64,000 bases of DNA from Margaritifera margaritifera (GCA_029931535.1 JAQPZY010001684.1:3923501-3987500); one strand, 5' to 3'. Counted from the stretch's first letter, positions 1 through 12,849 are shown. Made by a program: numbers and translations. The notes: generated by a model not told the origin, from the sequence alone.

Positions 1-760
1 ACAGACCAACCATGTACGATTAAATAGGTATGTAATAAACAGCTAAACTGATGAGGGTAATACCACAATATGCAATGTACAGTTATTGATAAGTAAAGTT
101 TACCACTGAATAAACATTTATTCCTATTTCCAACGGTATGAGTCAGAAATGGAGTTCTGAGTAGGTTAGGACGTATATAAGTCTAACATGGATGAATCAA
201 TGTGATCATAAATACAAATACCTAATCCATGTCAGTAAAACATAAAATGTAGATCACCGTGACATTCTTTAGTTTTAAAGGTGTAGTAGCAACAGAGATG
301 GATTCTGTTATCAAGTTTCATGATTGGAACATAAACAGCATCCAAGAAATGAACTTTTAGAACAAAAATTGAAGAATGTCTCTGAACATCAAATATAAAT
401 CACAGAGACCTCTTTTGACACAAAGGATGTATAATTTATCAAGATGCATCCACATATCAAGTTTTATGATTTTCGGTAGGACAGTATGCAGATAACATGG
501 CAAAATCTATTGTGGTCATGAGCTATATGCAAAAACTTAACCAAAGGCAGTAAAAGATGAAATATAGATCACGATGAGCCTCTTTTGTTATAAAGGTGTA
601 ATAGTAACAGCCATTCATTTCACGATTCTGACATGAACAGTGCCTGAGAAATGAACACAAAATTCAACCCAAGTCAGTGAAGCGTAAAATATGGTCGATA
701 TAGACCTACTACTGAAATGAAGGAGTAGTGCTTATCAAGATGTCATATTTTTTAAAATAA
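1..760. repeat. Degenerate ~160-bp tandem repeat
   Basis: Similar blocks recur near 231, 386, 546 and 673. Each has a cagtaaaa-like start, then atagatcac, then a cctcttttg/ttataaaggtgta-like segment, followed by text about tatcaagtttcatgat and aagaaatgaac. Spacing is roughly 130 to 160 bp and copies are strongly diverged. No coding frame is supported here. The array may continue to the left of the window. Confidence 0.45.
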
Positions 761-779
761 AATTAGAAATAAGATATAC

Positions 780-784
<5 letters not shown>

Positions 785-832
<48 letters not shown>
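785..832. repeat. (AT)n microsatellite
   Basis: Uninterrupted TA dinucleotide run. Confidence 0.95.
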
Positions 833-835
<3 letters not shown>

Positions 836-2414
836 AAGAAATTGTCAGTGATCAATTGTTATAAGAACAATGAAAATTAATATTTCCTACCTATAGTCCA
901 TTTCTATGAACATGATATAGACCCCACAGATTTATTGAATTTGCAGACAAAGATCATTATGAAAACTGAATATAATAATTTTCAACCACAAGAAAAATGA
1001 AAATAATCATATATGTCACAAAATGAAGTTTCAATGGAATATTTGTGTTTTGGTCTTTCCTTATTTCTCAGTAGATAGGTTATGTTAAATTGTAAACACT
1101 TTCCTTTCACAGTTGGATCCCATTTAATCCTAATCACTAAATTAGACTTGTTGGTTAGCTGGAGAACAAAAGATAATCTAGCTTCTATAGCCTGCGTCCG
1201 AGGTTTATGGCAATGTTTAATACCCTCGGAAAGTAGGTCACAGTGACTGTGACATTTTGCATGATAGACTTTCAACCAAAGCTGTGCAAATATTGCAAAT
1301 TTGGTAGTAACATATTAAAAAATAGGGCTGTAAAGATGACCTCTATACGGTTCGAGTATTAGTGGTAACCGGTTACAAAATTTGGTAAATGGTTAACTGA
1401 CACCCCCTGACCTCTTAACACCAAACACATTTAGTAAGCTGAGTAAATGTATAAAGAAATTGAAAATATGAATAAATTTTCTCACCCTCAGCTTTTTTGC
1501 TCAGATGTAGCCCGGTGCTATATATGTACCGTAATCCGCTATTCTCAGATATGATACAGAAGGGTAAGTTGGAATGTACTTTGATTAACACTATTAAGGC
1601 GTCTTGCAGTTTTGCATCTAAGTTGTTTTAACACTAGCAACAGATAAGTTCCACATTTAGCGTTTGAGTGATCCTGACAATCGGCCCAATTGGTTACTGC
1701 ATGAAACGGCAAAGAATATAACGAAAGAATTAAAGGTAGAATGCATACACAGAGCTCATTAAAAACCAAGCGAGAACTATCTTTGTGTAAGCAAGTGCAA
1801 CCTATAGATTTTACAAACAAGAAACTTTGATTATGCTGTTATTCTTTCCAATTCACACTCTGTACATAAGCTGTTTCTTACAGTAACGGTTTGGGTATTG
1901 TATTACAGGTACCCTTTTCAGCCCTATTAATAAGATTGTAATTAGAGCCCAGATGTTATGCTTAAAACAGCGCTGAATAAGATCTGACAAGTAGGTTTTA
2001 GTGAGCAAGTTTCGATGTACAAAACACCTTCGTAAAAAATGATTTCAGTTTCGTCTCAAGAGGATTAGGTTTAGAATCACATCTTCTGCCATCAGGACAG
2101 ATGGGCGGAATGATGTATCATACATACAGTCTGCTTCTCCATGCAGGATTCAACATGCTAAATATGTAGTTTACTGATATGCAGGGGGCAAGTCTTTCTT
2201 CAGAAATAAACTTCTTTTCTAGTCTGATGCGAATACCGAAAATCTGGTCCATTTTGATGCATTGAGAATTGTATCATTACAAAGTTATGCGAAAACACAA
2301 GAATGTAAACATTGTCAAACATATTTCTTAACAAAGATCAAATGAACAAAAAGTCAAACAGTAGTATCCGATAGCTGGATCAATTCAAGGTCATTATTAT
2401 TTTACTTTTTGGGA
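833..2414. other. Noncoding 3' flank of the protease gene
   Basis: Short open frames here (for example 982-1275 and 1545-1820, minus) have no domain-like composition and no convincing splice sites. It probably contains the 3' UTR of the protease gene, but I could not place a poly(A) signal with confidence. Confidence 0.4.
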
Positions 2415-2890
2415 TTATGGACCAGTTTCCATGTCTCCTTCAGTTATTACACTGGATTGGTCTAAGCCCAGAGCCTCCAAAACGCTTCCAATAGGTGTCA
2501 TAGCACATTCTCCTGATGTAATTGATCCGATGGCAATTCCGATTAATTCTAGCCTTATTTTTCCATTTGGGTTTTTCTTTACAACGTAAACACCTGCACC
2601 TGAATCTCCAGAAATAAAAAATGGGTCATTTCCAACATTTTGTATTAAGAACTGTCCCTTCATTATAAAAGTATTAGAACTGTAGCCATGGGGAATAGGC
2701 ATGCCTTGGGGAAGTGAGAGAGAGGCATTGTGTACTTTAAACATGGGCCCATCCAATACAAGTAATCCTTGTGTAAGTCCTGTGGACCTGCCAAACTTAT
2801 GAACGTCTCTCGCCATACCTAGTTTATGAAGATCCGGGTGTCCTATCACCACTCCATCTTCAAAAGATGGTGAATTTTCTTGAGAAAATC
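2415..2890 (-). CDS. Trypsin-like serine protease, last exon (Ser of triad)
   Basis: Terminal exon of a PA-clan protease gene. The acceptor reads CTTTGCAG before 2890 and the frame runs to a TAA at 2415-2417. It enters in phase 1 and joins the preceding exon (ending at 3475) through a split Gly codon without breaking the frame. The nucleophile motif GDSGAG is present, with Ser at 2603-2601, flanked by FFIS upstream and VYVV downstream as expected for the active-site strand. The C-terminus after it is about 65 residues, with no transmembrane segment. The family cleaves peptide bonds; the substrate is unknown. There is no sign of a zymogen activation cleavage region like that of secreted trypsins. 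Confidence 0.85.
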
Positions 2891-3474
2891 CTGCAAAGAT
2901 AAGGTTTATTCAGTTTAATGCTTCTTTCAGAGATCAAGGATGATATTAAATTGACATCATATGAAATCTGATATTAGACCAAAACAAAAACGACATAGCA
3001 TGTAAAAGGCCAAACAAAATTTGCAAATTATTTGTTATTTTGTTTTGTTTTTTTAAAATTATTTTTAAGAGTATGGGATGAGGGCTATTTAAACATTGTA
3101 AGTAAACAAGGTTGCACCTAACTCTCCGAAAGTGTTTCTATTGCCGTATTTAGTTTTTGGAGACAAGAATTGTGCTACTTATAAGACATTCTGAGGTAGG
3201 CAGAGCGTTCTCTCCTCTAGGAATTTAATACAGCAGACGCATTGCTTATTGGAACAGAAGAGTATATTCATTTTACTTCAAAGCCCTAATTGCGTAAACG
3301 AGAATTATGTCAAATTAACCTAGTGGATATTGTCCTTTTGAAAGAAGTTGAGTAGAAACTGAAAAAGTTCTCGTCCATGTCAATGTCATAAAACTTTACA
3401 AATATTGTTATTTTATTTTAAATATGTAAGCTACTAGTACAATGTACACTAAAAATCCAATCAAAATGTCCTAC
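2891..3474 (-). other. Protease gene intron
   Basis: GT-AG intron in minus orientation: donor GATCAG|GTAGGA at 3475/3474, acceptor TTTGCAG at 2891. Nothing else recognisable inside. Confidence 0.85.
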
Positions 3475-4539
3475 CTGATCTTGATAGTTGGTGGGAGCCC
3501 ATCCATACAAAACTACCTGGGTCAACTTTTCGCTTTGTCTGGTCGATGCGTACCAGAGCTGCATCGACACCAATTTTCGCCCGTGGATCAAACTTTTCTT
3601 TGACAAAAGTTCCACATAGTCTAGTGCCATCCGGGAGACCTGATTCGATATCAGCGGGTTGCACTATTTGCGTCAGGGTTGAGTTCCTGTTTATTCCCAA
3701 AACATGAGCACACGTCAGAAAACCTATATCATTGGGGCCAAGTCTCACGAATGGTCCAAGGGTTCCGGCAAAAGGAAAGCCCGATGCTCCTATGCTGCAA
3801 CCCATTCTGAGGGGATTGTTTAAAAAATGAGGATGTGGGTTAGATGATAGTCTTTGAGCTCCGTTCATTCCTAGTGAGAAGAAACCTTCGCGAATATCTG
3901 TGGGATAATAGTGTTTATCAAATTTCAGTTGCTCCGGAAAGAATTCCTCTCCATAAGGAATGACACCTTTAAGTCTACAGTAAAGCAATATTGACGTTTG
4001 CTCAAAGATACACTCTTTTTTTGATTTAACAGAGCTTGCAGAAATTGCTTCAAGAGTGCTGTGGATTTCGAAAAGATGTTCCCCATGTTCATTGATCAAA
4101 AGTTTTATGATGGCTGCATCGTCTGTGTTAAATGACACCCTTTTGTATATCTTTTGCAATCGATTTTCTAAAGGTTCCATTTCAATTTCATCAAATCTTC
4201 TGTAAATCATCGGTAAACCAAGAAATTGTGAGAACTTTGACACAATATCAGCCAAATGGAAACAAACTAATACCACTTCGCCTGCCTTTCCCTCCCTGTG
4301 ATCTAACCCCAGCCACACAGCGATGGTATTGTCACCGAAATCTTCTTTCCATTTCTTACTTATGTATGCCATTATGATACATAATGCTTCCTTGCTATTC
4401 TTCGCAAGTATAACTTCCAGTAAATTCTTTAAAACAGAATCAGTTCTCTTTACCGACAAAAACACTTCTAGTTTTTCTTTACAGAATTCATCCAAGAACA
4501 TTTCATGTATCTCCATTCTCCAGTCAGATGATTGAAGAT
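3475..4539 (-). CDS. Trypsin-like serine protease, large internal exon (His and Asp of triad)
   Basis: A 355-codon exon, acceptor TTTATTGCAG just above 4539, phase 1 at both ends. About the first 240 residues are a charged, largely helical region that I do not recognise. From about residue 245 a PA-fold protease domain begins (segment GCSIGASGFPFAGTLG). The catalytic His is in FLTCAHVL (codon 3706-3704, near residue 278) and the Asp in GVDAALVRI (codon 3565-3563, near residue 325). With the Ser in the next exon the triad is complete. The LT-x-x-H style and absence of a signal peptide or disulfide pattern suggest an intracellular protease rather than a digestive trypsin. The open frame extends upstream to 4591 but starts with GTG, so this is an internal exon and the true start is missing. 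The first in-exon Met is at 4516. Confidence 0.8.
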
Positions 4540-6572
4540 CTGCAATAAAATTTAAAGAAATGTAATGGTATTTTTCCCTTTGTTGAAACACTTGAACTTT
4601 CTCAACTTTATTGTAGTTTATAGAAATGTCGTTTCTGCATTACCTAAAATGTTTGGTTTGGTATGGTTTGATATTTTACTGTACAATAACACAAGTAGGG
4701 CATTTTGTACCGAGGCAATTGGAGTAAAATGCCTCGCTCAATGACACACGATGGTAACCGACCCAAGCTGATCCGATGGAAGGATTCAACCCTCACTGGA
4801 ATTAAATAAAGCAAACTAACAATCTTAAAATATCTCTGTTTCGAAGGCATTTACACTACAGAAGTTGAACATATAAAATGAAATCTCATCAATCCCTAAA
4901 TGAGTGAAAGGGCATTTCTGAGAAACATTTCAGTTTGGTGAAGAAACGATAAATGAAGAATAGAAGTCCTATATTTCACTACTACATAATCTTACTAGTG
5001 AATTCTGGAAGAATTCACCGGCAAGATGATGTATGGTGAAATTATATAAGGACTGGGGCATCTGCGTCCGAATATTGTACATTCACTATTGAAATTGAAA
5101 CGTTCAACACTAAAACCTACAGTAGGGAACTTTACATACGCATCTGGCATATCTTTGATTCAACTGTCACATCATAGCGTTAAAAATGGGTCGTAAACTC
5201 AGAAACAAAGGTTTTAGGCAATTGATGTTTAAAGGTGAATGAGTTTTGTCCGGCATCTTTTTAAAAGTGTTGAATGTAGATCATGACAAAAAGATTACCG
5301 ATGTCAAACTGCGCCTGTATTAAAGATAATTAACCATCTTCATTGTAGTGGCCAGCAGGGTACTGCGTTTTGTAGAAGATAACGAGCACAGTACTGTTGC
5401 TTTAAAGGAGAAATCAACCTCAGCTGTTACGGATAAGTAACATATTGCATATCTATTATACTTTATTAAGCTCTTATTAGAAAACCACTGTATTTCTGCA
5501 TGATGCAAATGGTATAAACAAATTGAGCTAATTGCTTTACTGTACCAATTATTGCCAAATGCTAGTAAAAGCTCCAATGCACGGAGCAACCGATAGCTCA
5601 CTGTGAAACAGGGTTGCCTCCTAGGAATGGTCGATGAATAATCATTTATCAAAACATTTTTAAAACAAGACCTCGCAAAGAAAGGGAGTATGTGCATCGC
5701 GGATCATATAAAAGGAACCATAGACATTCCTGAGAGGTCACAGACCTTTGATACATTTTTTATTTTGCCAGGCGAATGTTCTATATTCACCATTTAAGGT
5801 CGTTGATTACTGTGGATTTCAGTTTCTTCGATCAAAATCTACGCATACGCTGCGCAAAATTGTCCCAATGTTGGACATTTGTATTTGGCTGAAGCAATAA
5901 TTTTTTATGTAGATATAAAGATAATATCTTTGTATGATTACTTTATAACAATCTGTATGATCCATTTGAGGATTCATGTGACCTTCACTTTGTTTTCAAA
6001 GATATTAATTTTACATTTTTTCATCTTGACATAAATTAGCTATCCAATTTAAAATAAAATCGCGCATTTAAATCATCTCAACTCTTTTATTCAAGACTTC
6101 GTCTTTGATATGACCATTTTGTTTTTATAAAATCCCTTCACAGCAAAATTAAAACAGTCTTGTATTTGCAACTATGTCTGTGGTTGCCTTAGTGCAGTTA
6201 TCTCAGAGCTATGCCCGTCTCTGTATGACAGTTTGATGATATCATAATAAAGTATATATTTGTGCCATCCAATATGATTACAAACAGTTGAATTGAGAAA
6301 GAGATTGAACAATCACAGGAACAATATCAGAAACAAGTCAACATAAAACTTTTCAACCATTCACGTCAGTCGGACACTCTGTCTAGTCTCTGGAAACACT
6401 GCCCATTGATCCACATCACAGATGGATTAAACAATAAACGTGACCATAAATATCAATATTGGATACTGCAGATACCAATACATGGCGAATATGGCTTCAA
6501 CAAAAAAAAAACCAAGTCCAAAAGTGGTCTGTTTCTCCCACATTGGGTCAGTTTATTTCCTGTGACTTTGCT

Positions 6573-6575
<3 letters not shown>
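4540..6575. other. No recognised gene
   Basis: Should hold the upstream part of the protease gene (a further exon ending in phase 1 is required), but I could not identify that exon. Open frames at 4644-4850 and 5320-5697 (minus) lack recognisable content. Confidence 0.4.
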
Positions 6576-6650
<75 letters not shown>

Positions 6651-6659
6651 GGGACATCA

Positions 6660-6705
<46 letters not shown>
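6576..6705. repeat. (TC)n then (TTA)n compound microsatellite
   Basis: About 36 CT units up to 6648, a short unique spacer, then a TTA run from 6661 to 6705. Confidence 0.95.
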
Positions 6706-6709
<4 letters not shown>

Positions 6710-7450
6710 TCCAAAATTCCTATGAGGGTCCACAACCATACATCATTTTTATTTTATAGAAAACATCAGTCCTGACTCACCAATGTGACCTCCGCCAACG
6801 AAGAGCCTCCACCGTTTTTTATGTATGTTATATCTTGTCCGAAAAAGATCAACTTTAAGCCAAATTATTTAATGGTATAACCACATGAAATATGTAACTT
6901 TTATCTGATGATAATGCTGACATTAATGGTCCAGAGTTTTTAGTATCTGCTATTACCTAATATTAACTATATTTTATCATTTATGACCTCTTAGTCCAAG
7001 AAAATTATTAATACAAAAACGAAATGAAAATTGATTATAGAGTCTTGATTATTGGATAGTAATCTTTTTTTCTGGTGTTACCTCATACAAGTTTTCAAAA
7101 ATGATAAATTTAACTAAATCATCAGGAAAAAGAATTTTAAAAAGTTATAATGCTATATAGATTTTAATTAAAAACAGCGCTTTCATAATTGAAACATCTA
7201 CTTGCATACAATTTAAGATTATTACTATTTTTATATTTTATAGCTTTTAAAATTTTTTACTTTGTTATTTACTGTGATAATGTCCATGTGATTTTTGTAA
7301 TTCCTCGGATAGTTTAGAACAACGAGCTGGGATTTTCTTTTTCTTTATTTCCTTAACTGAAATATTAATACTTTTTTCAAGAGCTTGCTCTCTTCTCACT
7401 GTTTGGCTTGGAATTACTATTTTAGACCATACCTTTATTTTATTTAAGAC
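6706..7450. other. AT-rich noncoding
   Basis: No gene or repeat family recognised. Confidence 0.5.
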
Positions 7451-7462
7451 AGTATATATATA

Positions 7463-7548
<86 letters not shown>
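7451..7548. repeat. (AT)n microsatellite with interruptions
   Basis: TA run broken by single-base changes (tatt, tatc). Confidence 0.95.
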
Positions 7549-7549
<1 letters not shown>

Positions 7550-8284
7550 TATAGTATGTACTTGCCGAGTTTCCTTTTAATTAAATATTTATACAACGAG
7601 TGGTATATCAAAGATAACACGTACATACTATACATATATTATATTTATTTCGCATACAAATACACATACTTGCATTTCCAACGGAGTTAAGATTGACTAC
7701 AGGAAGCTGTGTATTGACGGAGCGAGCGAACTCTTCACATCCCTACCCAGTGTGTCCGCTACAAACTGTAGTTCTGTACCTATTGCAGCTAATCACAATT
7801 CTCTTTACAAATTGATAAGTTGCTTCTTTTATTTTTTTAGCTTCTATTTTCATTCATATTAATTAAATAATTATAAGACACACTTATGATTTTAACTTGA
7901 AAGATGGTTTAAGTAAAGAAAGTAGAGCACTATAAACACAGCATGGTTAGCTTCTTGAACACTGAACACGCGCAGTCATTCAGTCACCGTCGAGTATATT
8001 GAAACGAATGTGGAATATAGACTAAGCTAAATGACGAGTAAACATGCGGTAATTCAAAGATTTAAATTTATATACAGTTGATCTAAGTCATTGTTATGCT
8101 TTAATTAACATTGCTACCGACTATAAGATTGTTTTTATCCTCCATGTCTCTCGTTCCCCTTTCCGTTGATCGGTTTATCTGTAAATTTTACTATCATTCA
8201 TTGGTCCAGAGACATCGTCGCATGACAAGCGAAAATCCTCTAAGCTCGTTTTTTTTTCATGGATTTTCGCCCGTAGCATGCGAC

Positions 8285-8286
<2 letters not shown>

Positions 8287-8346
<60 letters not shown>
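8287..8346. repeat. (GA)n microsatellite
   Basis: Uninterrupted AG run of about 30 units. Confidence 0.95.
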
Positions 8347-8349
<3 letters not shown>

Positions 8350-8676
8350 CGTACATTTTAATATTTAAAGATAATGTTCTTAGAACCCTAATATAGGTTT
8401 AAAAAAAACAAAAAAAAAACAAAGCATTACATAGATTACAGTATGTGTGTGCCTCCTAACCAAGATATTTACCGTACAGTCTCGACAGACTATTGCAACT
8501 TTGTATCATTGGCATTGTGGACACTGTAGATAAATCCCATGAAAAGTGTAAGCATACCACTACAACGACCCAGGTTCTTGTAGGTTACTTGGTGAAAGTT
8601 CAAGTTCAAGTGTTTCATCCAGCTCAATTTTTTTTCTCTCTCTCCATCAATTTCCACGTATGTGTGTCCCTTATGC

Positions 8677-8677
<1 letters not shown>

Positions 8678-8733
<56 letters not shown>

Positions 8734-8734
8734 A
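8678..8734. repeat. (GA)n followed by G-run
   Basis: GA units ending in nine consecutive G. The flanks (7,549-9,400) hold no recognised gene. Confidence 0.95.
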
Positions 8735-9397
8735 AGGAAGCTGATGGGATTTCAATGAAATTGTGTACCATGTTTAATTCAATTAGAAAATGTTGATTAT
8801 TAATATTTTTTCTCGTTAATTTCTTATGTCGATAATGATTAAAAAGTGGAGATTCATCACTGATCTAGAGAGTATAGAAGCAATAACCACAGTTGAAACC
8901 ATGTTGATATATGCGTATTCATGCGCCATGGGAGGATCACAATTTGATATACCAACACTTTATAGGCTATGTTATTTTTAATGTATGTTGTATATATATA
9001 TACACACACACACAACATAAAACATACATTAAAAACGAATTTTCTATTATATGCTAAAGATAGGTCCGCCGATCACATGATGGCTTTGTTTACATATCTT
9101 GAACAGGAAAACCCACTTTGGGAATTTTACAACGGTATAGCCAATGTAAATATTTGGTTTTAATCATGTGGGGTTCTTATACAAGGTAACAAAAATTTAC
9201 ACTGGAAATGTATATTCACTGTGGACTTTTTCGTTTCAGTATTATTTCATAATAAATATATATTCTACATCAAAAGACATTTAATTTATTATAATAAAAT
9301 GTGTATCCATTCACCAGTGTCAATTTCTAAATTTCTCTCTCCCTCTGTCTCTCTGTCTGTTTGTTTCTCTCTCTCTCTCTCAGTCTATTGATGCATG

Positions 9398-9400
<3 letters not shown>

Positions 9401-9450
<50 letters not shown>
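9401..9450. repeat. (AT)n microsatellite beside a CT-rich tract
   Basis: TA run from 9401; a degenerate CT/TCTG tract precedes it at 9331-9383. Confidence 0.9.
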
Positions 9451-9455
<5 letters not shown>

Positions 9456-9699
9456 ATGAGAGTTGTTGAGTTGTTTAAGATTTCTGTATTGTGTTCCTGA
9501 AAGTTTATTTACATGCATGAATATCAGTCAATTGTGGGTACAACTTAAATAGGACATCAGGACTCTTAAACGGTATAAGAGGTTGATAACGTATTCTAAA
9601 CGTAAAGAGTTGTTATCCGTCCAGTGTACAGACCTACTACAGAAATAATCTAGGAAAAGAAATCCGTATAGAGTTATTATGCTAATCACGTAGATGCTA

Positions 9700-10042
9700 A
9701 ATAAACATCAGAGAAAGTTGACATGAAAAATATAACAATGGATACAAATACATTTTGGCAGTAATAGATACATTACATTTTTCCTGGGCTTAAAAGGTGA
9801 GAAAAAATGCAGACGGCATAAACGATGCTTTTACAGAAATCTTTAAAGTGAGAAAACCAAAAAAGGTACAGTTCGATGAAAGAAAAGAATTTTAAAACCG
9901 AAAGGCTAAGGAATTACTGGAGAATGAAAATATTGAATACTTTTCCACTAACTCAGATAAAAGGCATCTATAGTGGATAGGTTTAATCGAACTCTTCAGA
10001 CTAGAATGTGGAAATATTTTACTGAAAGTGAAACCAGAAAAT

Positions 10043-10120
<78 letters not shown>

Positions 10121-10665
10121 CCTAGCCTTATTGATGGATATAATATTAGCTTACAATTTTTCCAAATCACAAAAACAATTCATATCACAAATCCATAGAT
10201 ATGTCGTTAATCAAAGCCAGAGACCCCAAAAGCAGGTTTAATTATGGATTAACTCTTTTGTTTATCTAACAATAGATTTATATGGAATGCTAAGATATAA
10301 AATAGGCGAAAAAGTTAGAATCTGAAATTTGTTTTTAAAAAACAGTATATTTTTACTAATGGCTATCTTACTAATTTCACAAAAAAGATTTTTGCAATCA
10401 GAAAAGTAATTTTCCGAGACACTGTAGTATATGAATTGGAAGACTTAAAGGGAGCGAATACTAAAGAAATATTGTATGAGGAGGAGTTATCTATAAACGA
10501 CAAAAATTTTATGTATTAAATACTGCGAAAGTTTTGAAAACTAAAAAAACGAAGGGTGAAAAATACATTTTGGTAAAATGGAAAAGACACAATTATTCTT
10601 TTAACAGATGGGAGCCATCAGAAAATAAAAATTATAAAAAACGTAGTACTGAAAAATTAATACAT
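9700..10665 (+). pseudogene. Polinton-type integrase with chromodomain, broken
   Basis: Conceptual reading across frames gives the RKPKKVQFD strand, an ELLENENIEYFST segment, the RMWKYFTESETRKW helix and an IDGYN-like segment, all typical of the Polinton integrase core. From about 10,290 come an SH3-like segment around YKIGEKVRI and, at 10,530-10,650, a chromodomain-like block with YILVKWKRHN followed by RWEPSEN. Several in-frame stops and shifts are present, and the (AT)n tract at 10,044-10,118 splits the core. It is inactive. In the intact element the enzyme inserts the linear DNA transposon into host DNA. Confidence 0.7.
10044..10118. repeat. (AT)n microsatellite inside the integrase pseudogene
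   Basis: Pure TA run located between a codon for the Trp-Ile of the RKWI motif and the following LPSLIDGYN-like segment. Confidence 0.95.
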
Positions 10666-11339
10666 GTATCATTGAAAAAATTGTGAAATAAATACCCTAA
10701 CTATTACATAAGTTTTAGAAAAAAAGCATCACCGAAAAATTGAGAAAAAAAGTTAAATAACAAATTCAGAAAAAAGTAGCCCTGAAAATTCAACCACAAA
10801 ATTTGAAGAAAAAAATGTAAAAAATAGTTGCGAAATAATTTTTAAAAAAAGTATTACTGAAATATTTACAAACAATGTAAAAAAAGAGAATTAAAAAACA
10901 AATTTGTGAAATCAATTCTGAAAATTAGTACAACTAAAAAAGCCTCAAAATTATTCTGAAAAAAGTAGGATTGAAAAAACAAAATATCTTGAAATAAATG
11001 TCCTCGATATAACACAGTAAAATTCCAAAATCAGAAGAAGAAAAAAATGGAAATTATTATCACTTTTATTTGAGCTTCCTACAAGACTGGAACTTAATGC
11101 GATTATTTGTAAAAAAATAAACGAAAACTTCTTGCAGAAAGGGAATCAGGTTCTATCAGAATATTAAAAAAAAAAACGAAGATAGATTTTGTTGAGACAG
11201 TAGTGAAGATATGCATATTTCTTGTTGTTGATAACGTTAAACCATTTTTAACAAAATTAATCGGTAGAACGCTTGGGACGTTTAGGTCTGTAACTGTAAA
11301 GCTCCTAACAAATTCTTCGTTTTATCTATAATCTTTCTG
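10666..11339. other. A-rich spacer within the Polinton remnant
   Basis: Very A-rich plus strand with loosely recurring tgaaaaatt and aaaaaagta-like words. No frame is readable. It could be decayed coding sequence or a degraded minisatellite. Confidence 0.4.
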
Positions 11340-12350
11340 GATGTGATTCACATTTATTCATAAAGATGCTAGCAAGGAATGGTCCCGATCAAGAAGTAAC
11401 TATTGTACCCACCAATGATGAAAGGTATATTTCTTTAAAACGACATGTTGTAGATAAGCTTATAAAGGATGGAAAGGAACTTTCTGTGTAAAGATCAATA
11501 AGATTTTTGATAGTTTTCGTTTTTGAGTCCATCTTGAGAGGAATTTGTTAAAAGCTTTAATGATGATAAATTTATAGAAACACAAATTTAAGGTAATATG
11601 GAGCCAAACTATTGGAGAAAAGATATATATTAGGACAAATATATCGATTCGTTTGAAAGATTTTGAGAAACAAAAGTACTTAAAATTGAAACACTGGATT
11701 AAAATCTTTCAGGATCTGGAATTAACGAATCTGATTACCAATACGTAAACGATGTGATAAACATTTAAATTTAAAAGCTTTAGGTTATCCTCAAGATTTC
11801 TGTCTAAATATACACTCATGCTGTGCAATAAGTTTTAGGAATTGTGGTATGTTTGTATCAATAATTGTAAACCACGCCCTGTTCACAATTTCAGTGCATC
11901 AGGACTAGCACATGATGTTAGTTTAAAGAAAAAAACTGATGTCAAACTAGAACTAATAACTGACTGTGATATGGTCCTGATGATTGAATCGAGAATAAGA
12001 GTAGTAATTAGTATGATATCAAATATATATGCTAAAGCAAACTATGGCTTTTACCATGAGGAAGTGAATGACAACGGATAAGTTCTTAAATATAGGATGA
12101 TGGAGAATACGATACACGAAGGTTAAGGTCATTCATTATATATCTATACACTAAAAAATTTGCATGATAAGGCCATGGACCAACCAATGCCCACAGGGCA
12201 TTGTGAATGGTCAAGCAAATGTCCAAATCAAAACAATCGAAAAAGATTTAATGTATTGGATAGATGATAATGAATTCGGCTGTATTCTCGAAATAGATTT
12301 AGAAGTTCAAGTACATAGATTTAGAAGTTCAAGTACACCTCTCCCTTGAT
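11340..12350 (+). pseudogene. Polinton-type DNA polymerase B fragment, broken
   Basis: Readable pieces in order: a NLSGCDSHLFIK-like exonuclease-region motif (around 11,335), ERYISLKRHV (around 11,430), a KYIDSFERF segment (around 11,640), a SASGLAHDVSLKK segment with LELITDCDMVLMIE and then SMISNIYAKAN (11,890-12,045), and a DNEFGCILEIDLEV segment (12,260-12,310). These match the order of conserved blocks in protein-primed PolB of Polintons. Stops and frame changes separate them. At 12,294-12,340 a 22-bp word containing tagatttagaagttcaagta is tandemly duplicated. Confidence 0.7.
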
Positions 12351-12849
12351 AACTCGTGCACATCGGGGTCTAAAAACATATACCGCAGCATAAGCGTGGG
12401 CGCGTGTTAGCGATGGACCTCTGAAGAATATTTTAAAAGGGATAGATATCGATAATGTGGAAAGGTATTGGAGGGTATGTAAGCGGTTGAATACTCGTTT
12501 AATAATGGCGTTGGGAATAATTGTCAATAGATAACTTTTTCTAATTACGTTCTTCGCTTTTCTGTATAAATTACCTTTATTTTCAATATATCCAATCTCA
12601 GAAAGATCGTTCAAGCCATTACTACAGATGGTTTTAACATACAACGCATATATACTAGCGAAAACAGCATGTATTACATCATCGCCTTTTGCATGTGAAT
12701 GTGGATACATTCAGGTGTTACTGTAGATTCAGAATAAAGCAAAATTTTTTATTTAATAAAAGAGTGACGGTTATTTAGAGAAACAACAACGTCGAAACCA
12801 TTTTTTTTTTTAGTTTTGTATTATTATATTTGTAAATTACTGATGCTGT
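12351..12849. other. No recognised gene
   Basis: A 129-codon minus-strand open frame (12,321-12,710) overlaps the polymerase remnant but has no recognisable motif, so I do not call it a gene. Confidence 0.35.

Larger units (their letters stand above)
9700..12350 (+). mobile_element. Decayed Maverick/Polinton remnant
   Basis: A plus-strand block whose broken frames read as two hallmark genes of Maverick/Polinton DNA transposons in sequence: a retroviral-like integrase with a C-terminal chromodomain, then protein-primed family-B DNA polymerase. Both are interrupted by stops and frameshifts. No terminal inverted repeats or capsid genes are seen, and intact elements are 15-25 kb, so this is a 2.6-kb internal fragment. 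It sits downstream of the GBP 3' end. Confidence 0.75.

Noticed and set aside
6553..6735. Poly-Asn/Arg-Glu and Ser-Leu repeat open frames
   Set aside because: They are translations of the (TC)n and (TTA)n microsatellites. The same applies to Tyr-Ile and Arg-Glu frames at 7.4, 8.3, 9.4, 10.0, 27.6, 37.4 and 39.6 kb.
12321..12710. 129-codon minus-strand open frame
   Set aside because: No domain-like pattern and it overlaps the antisense Polinton polymerase remnant.
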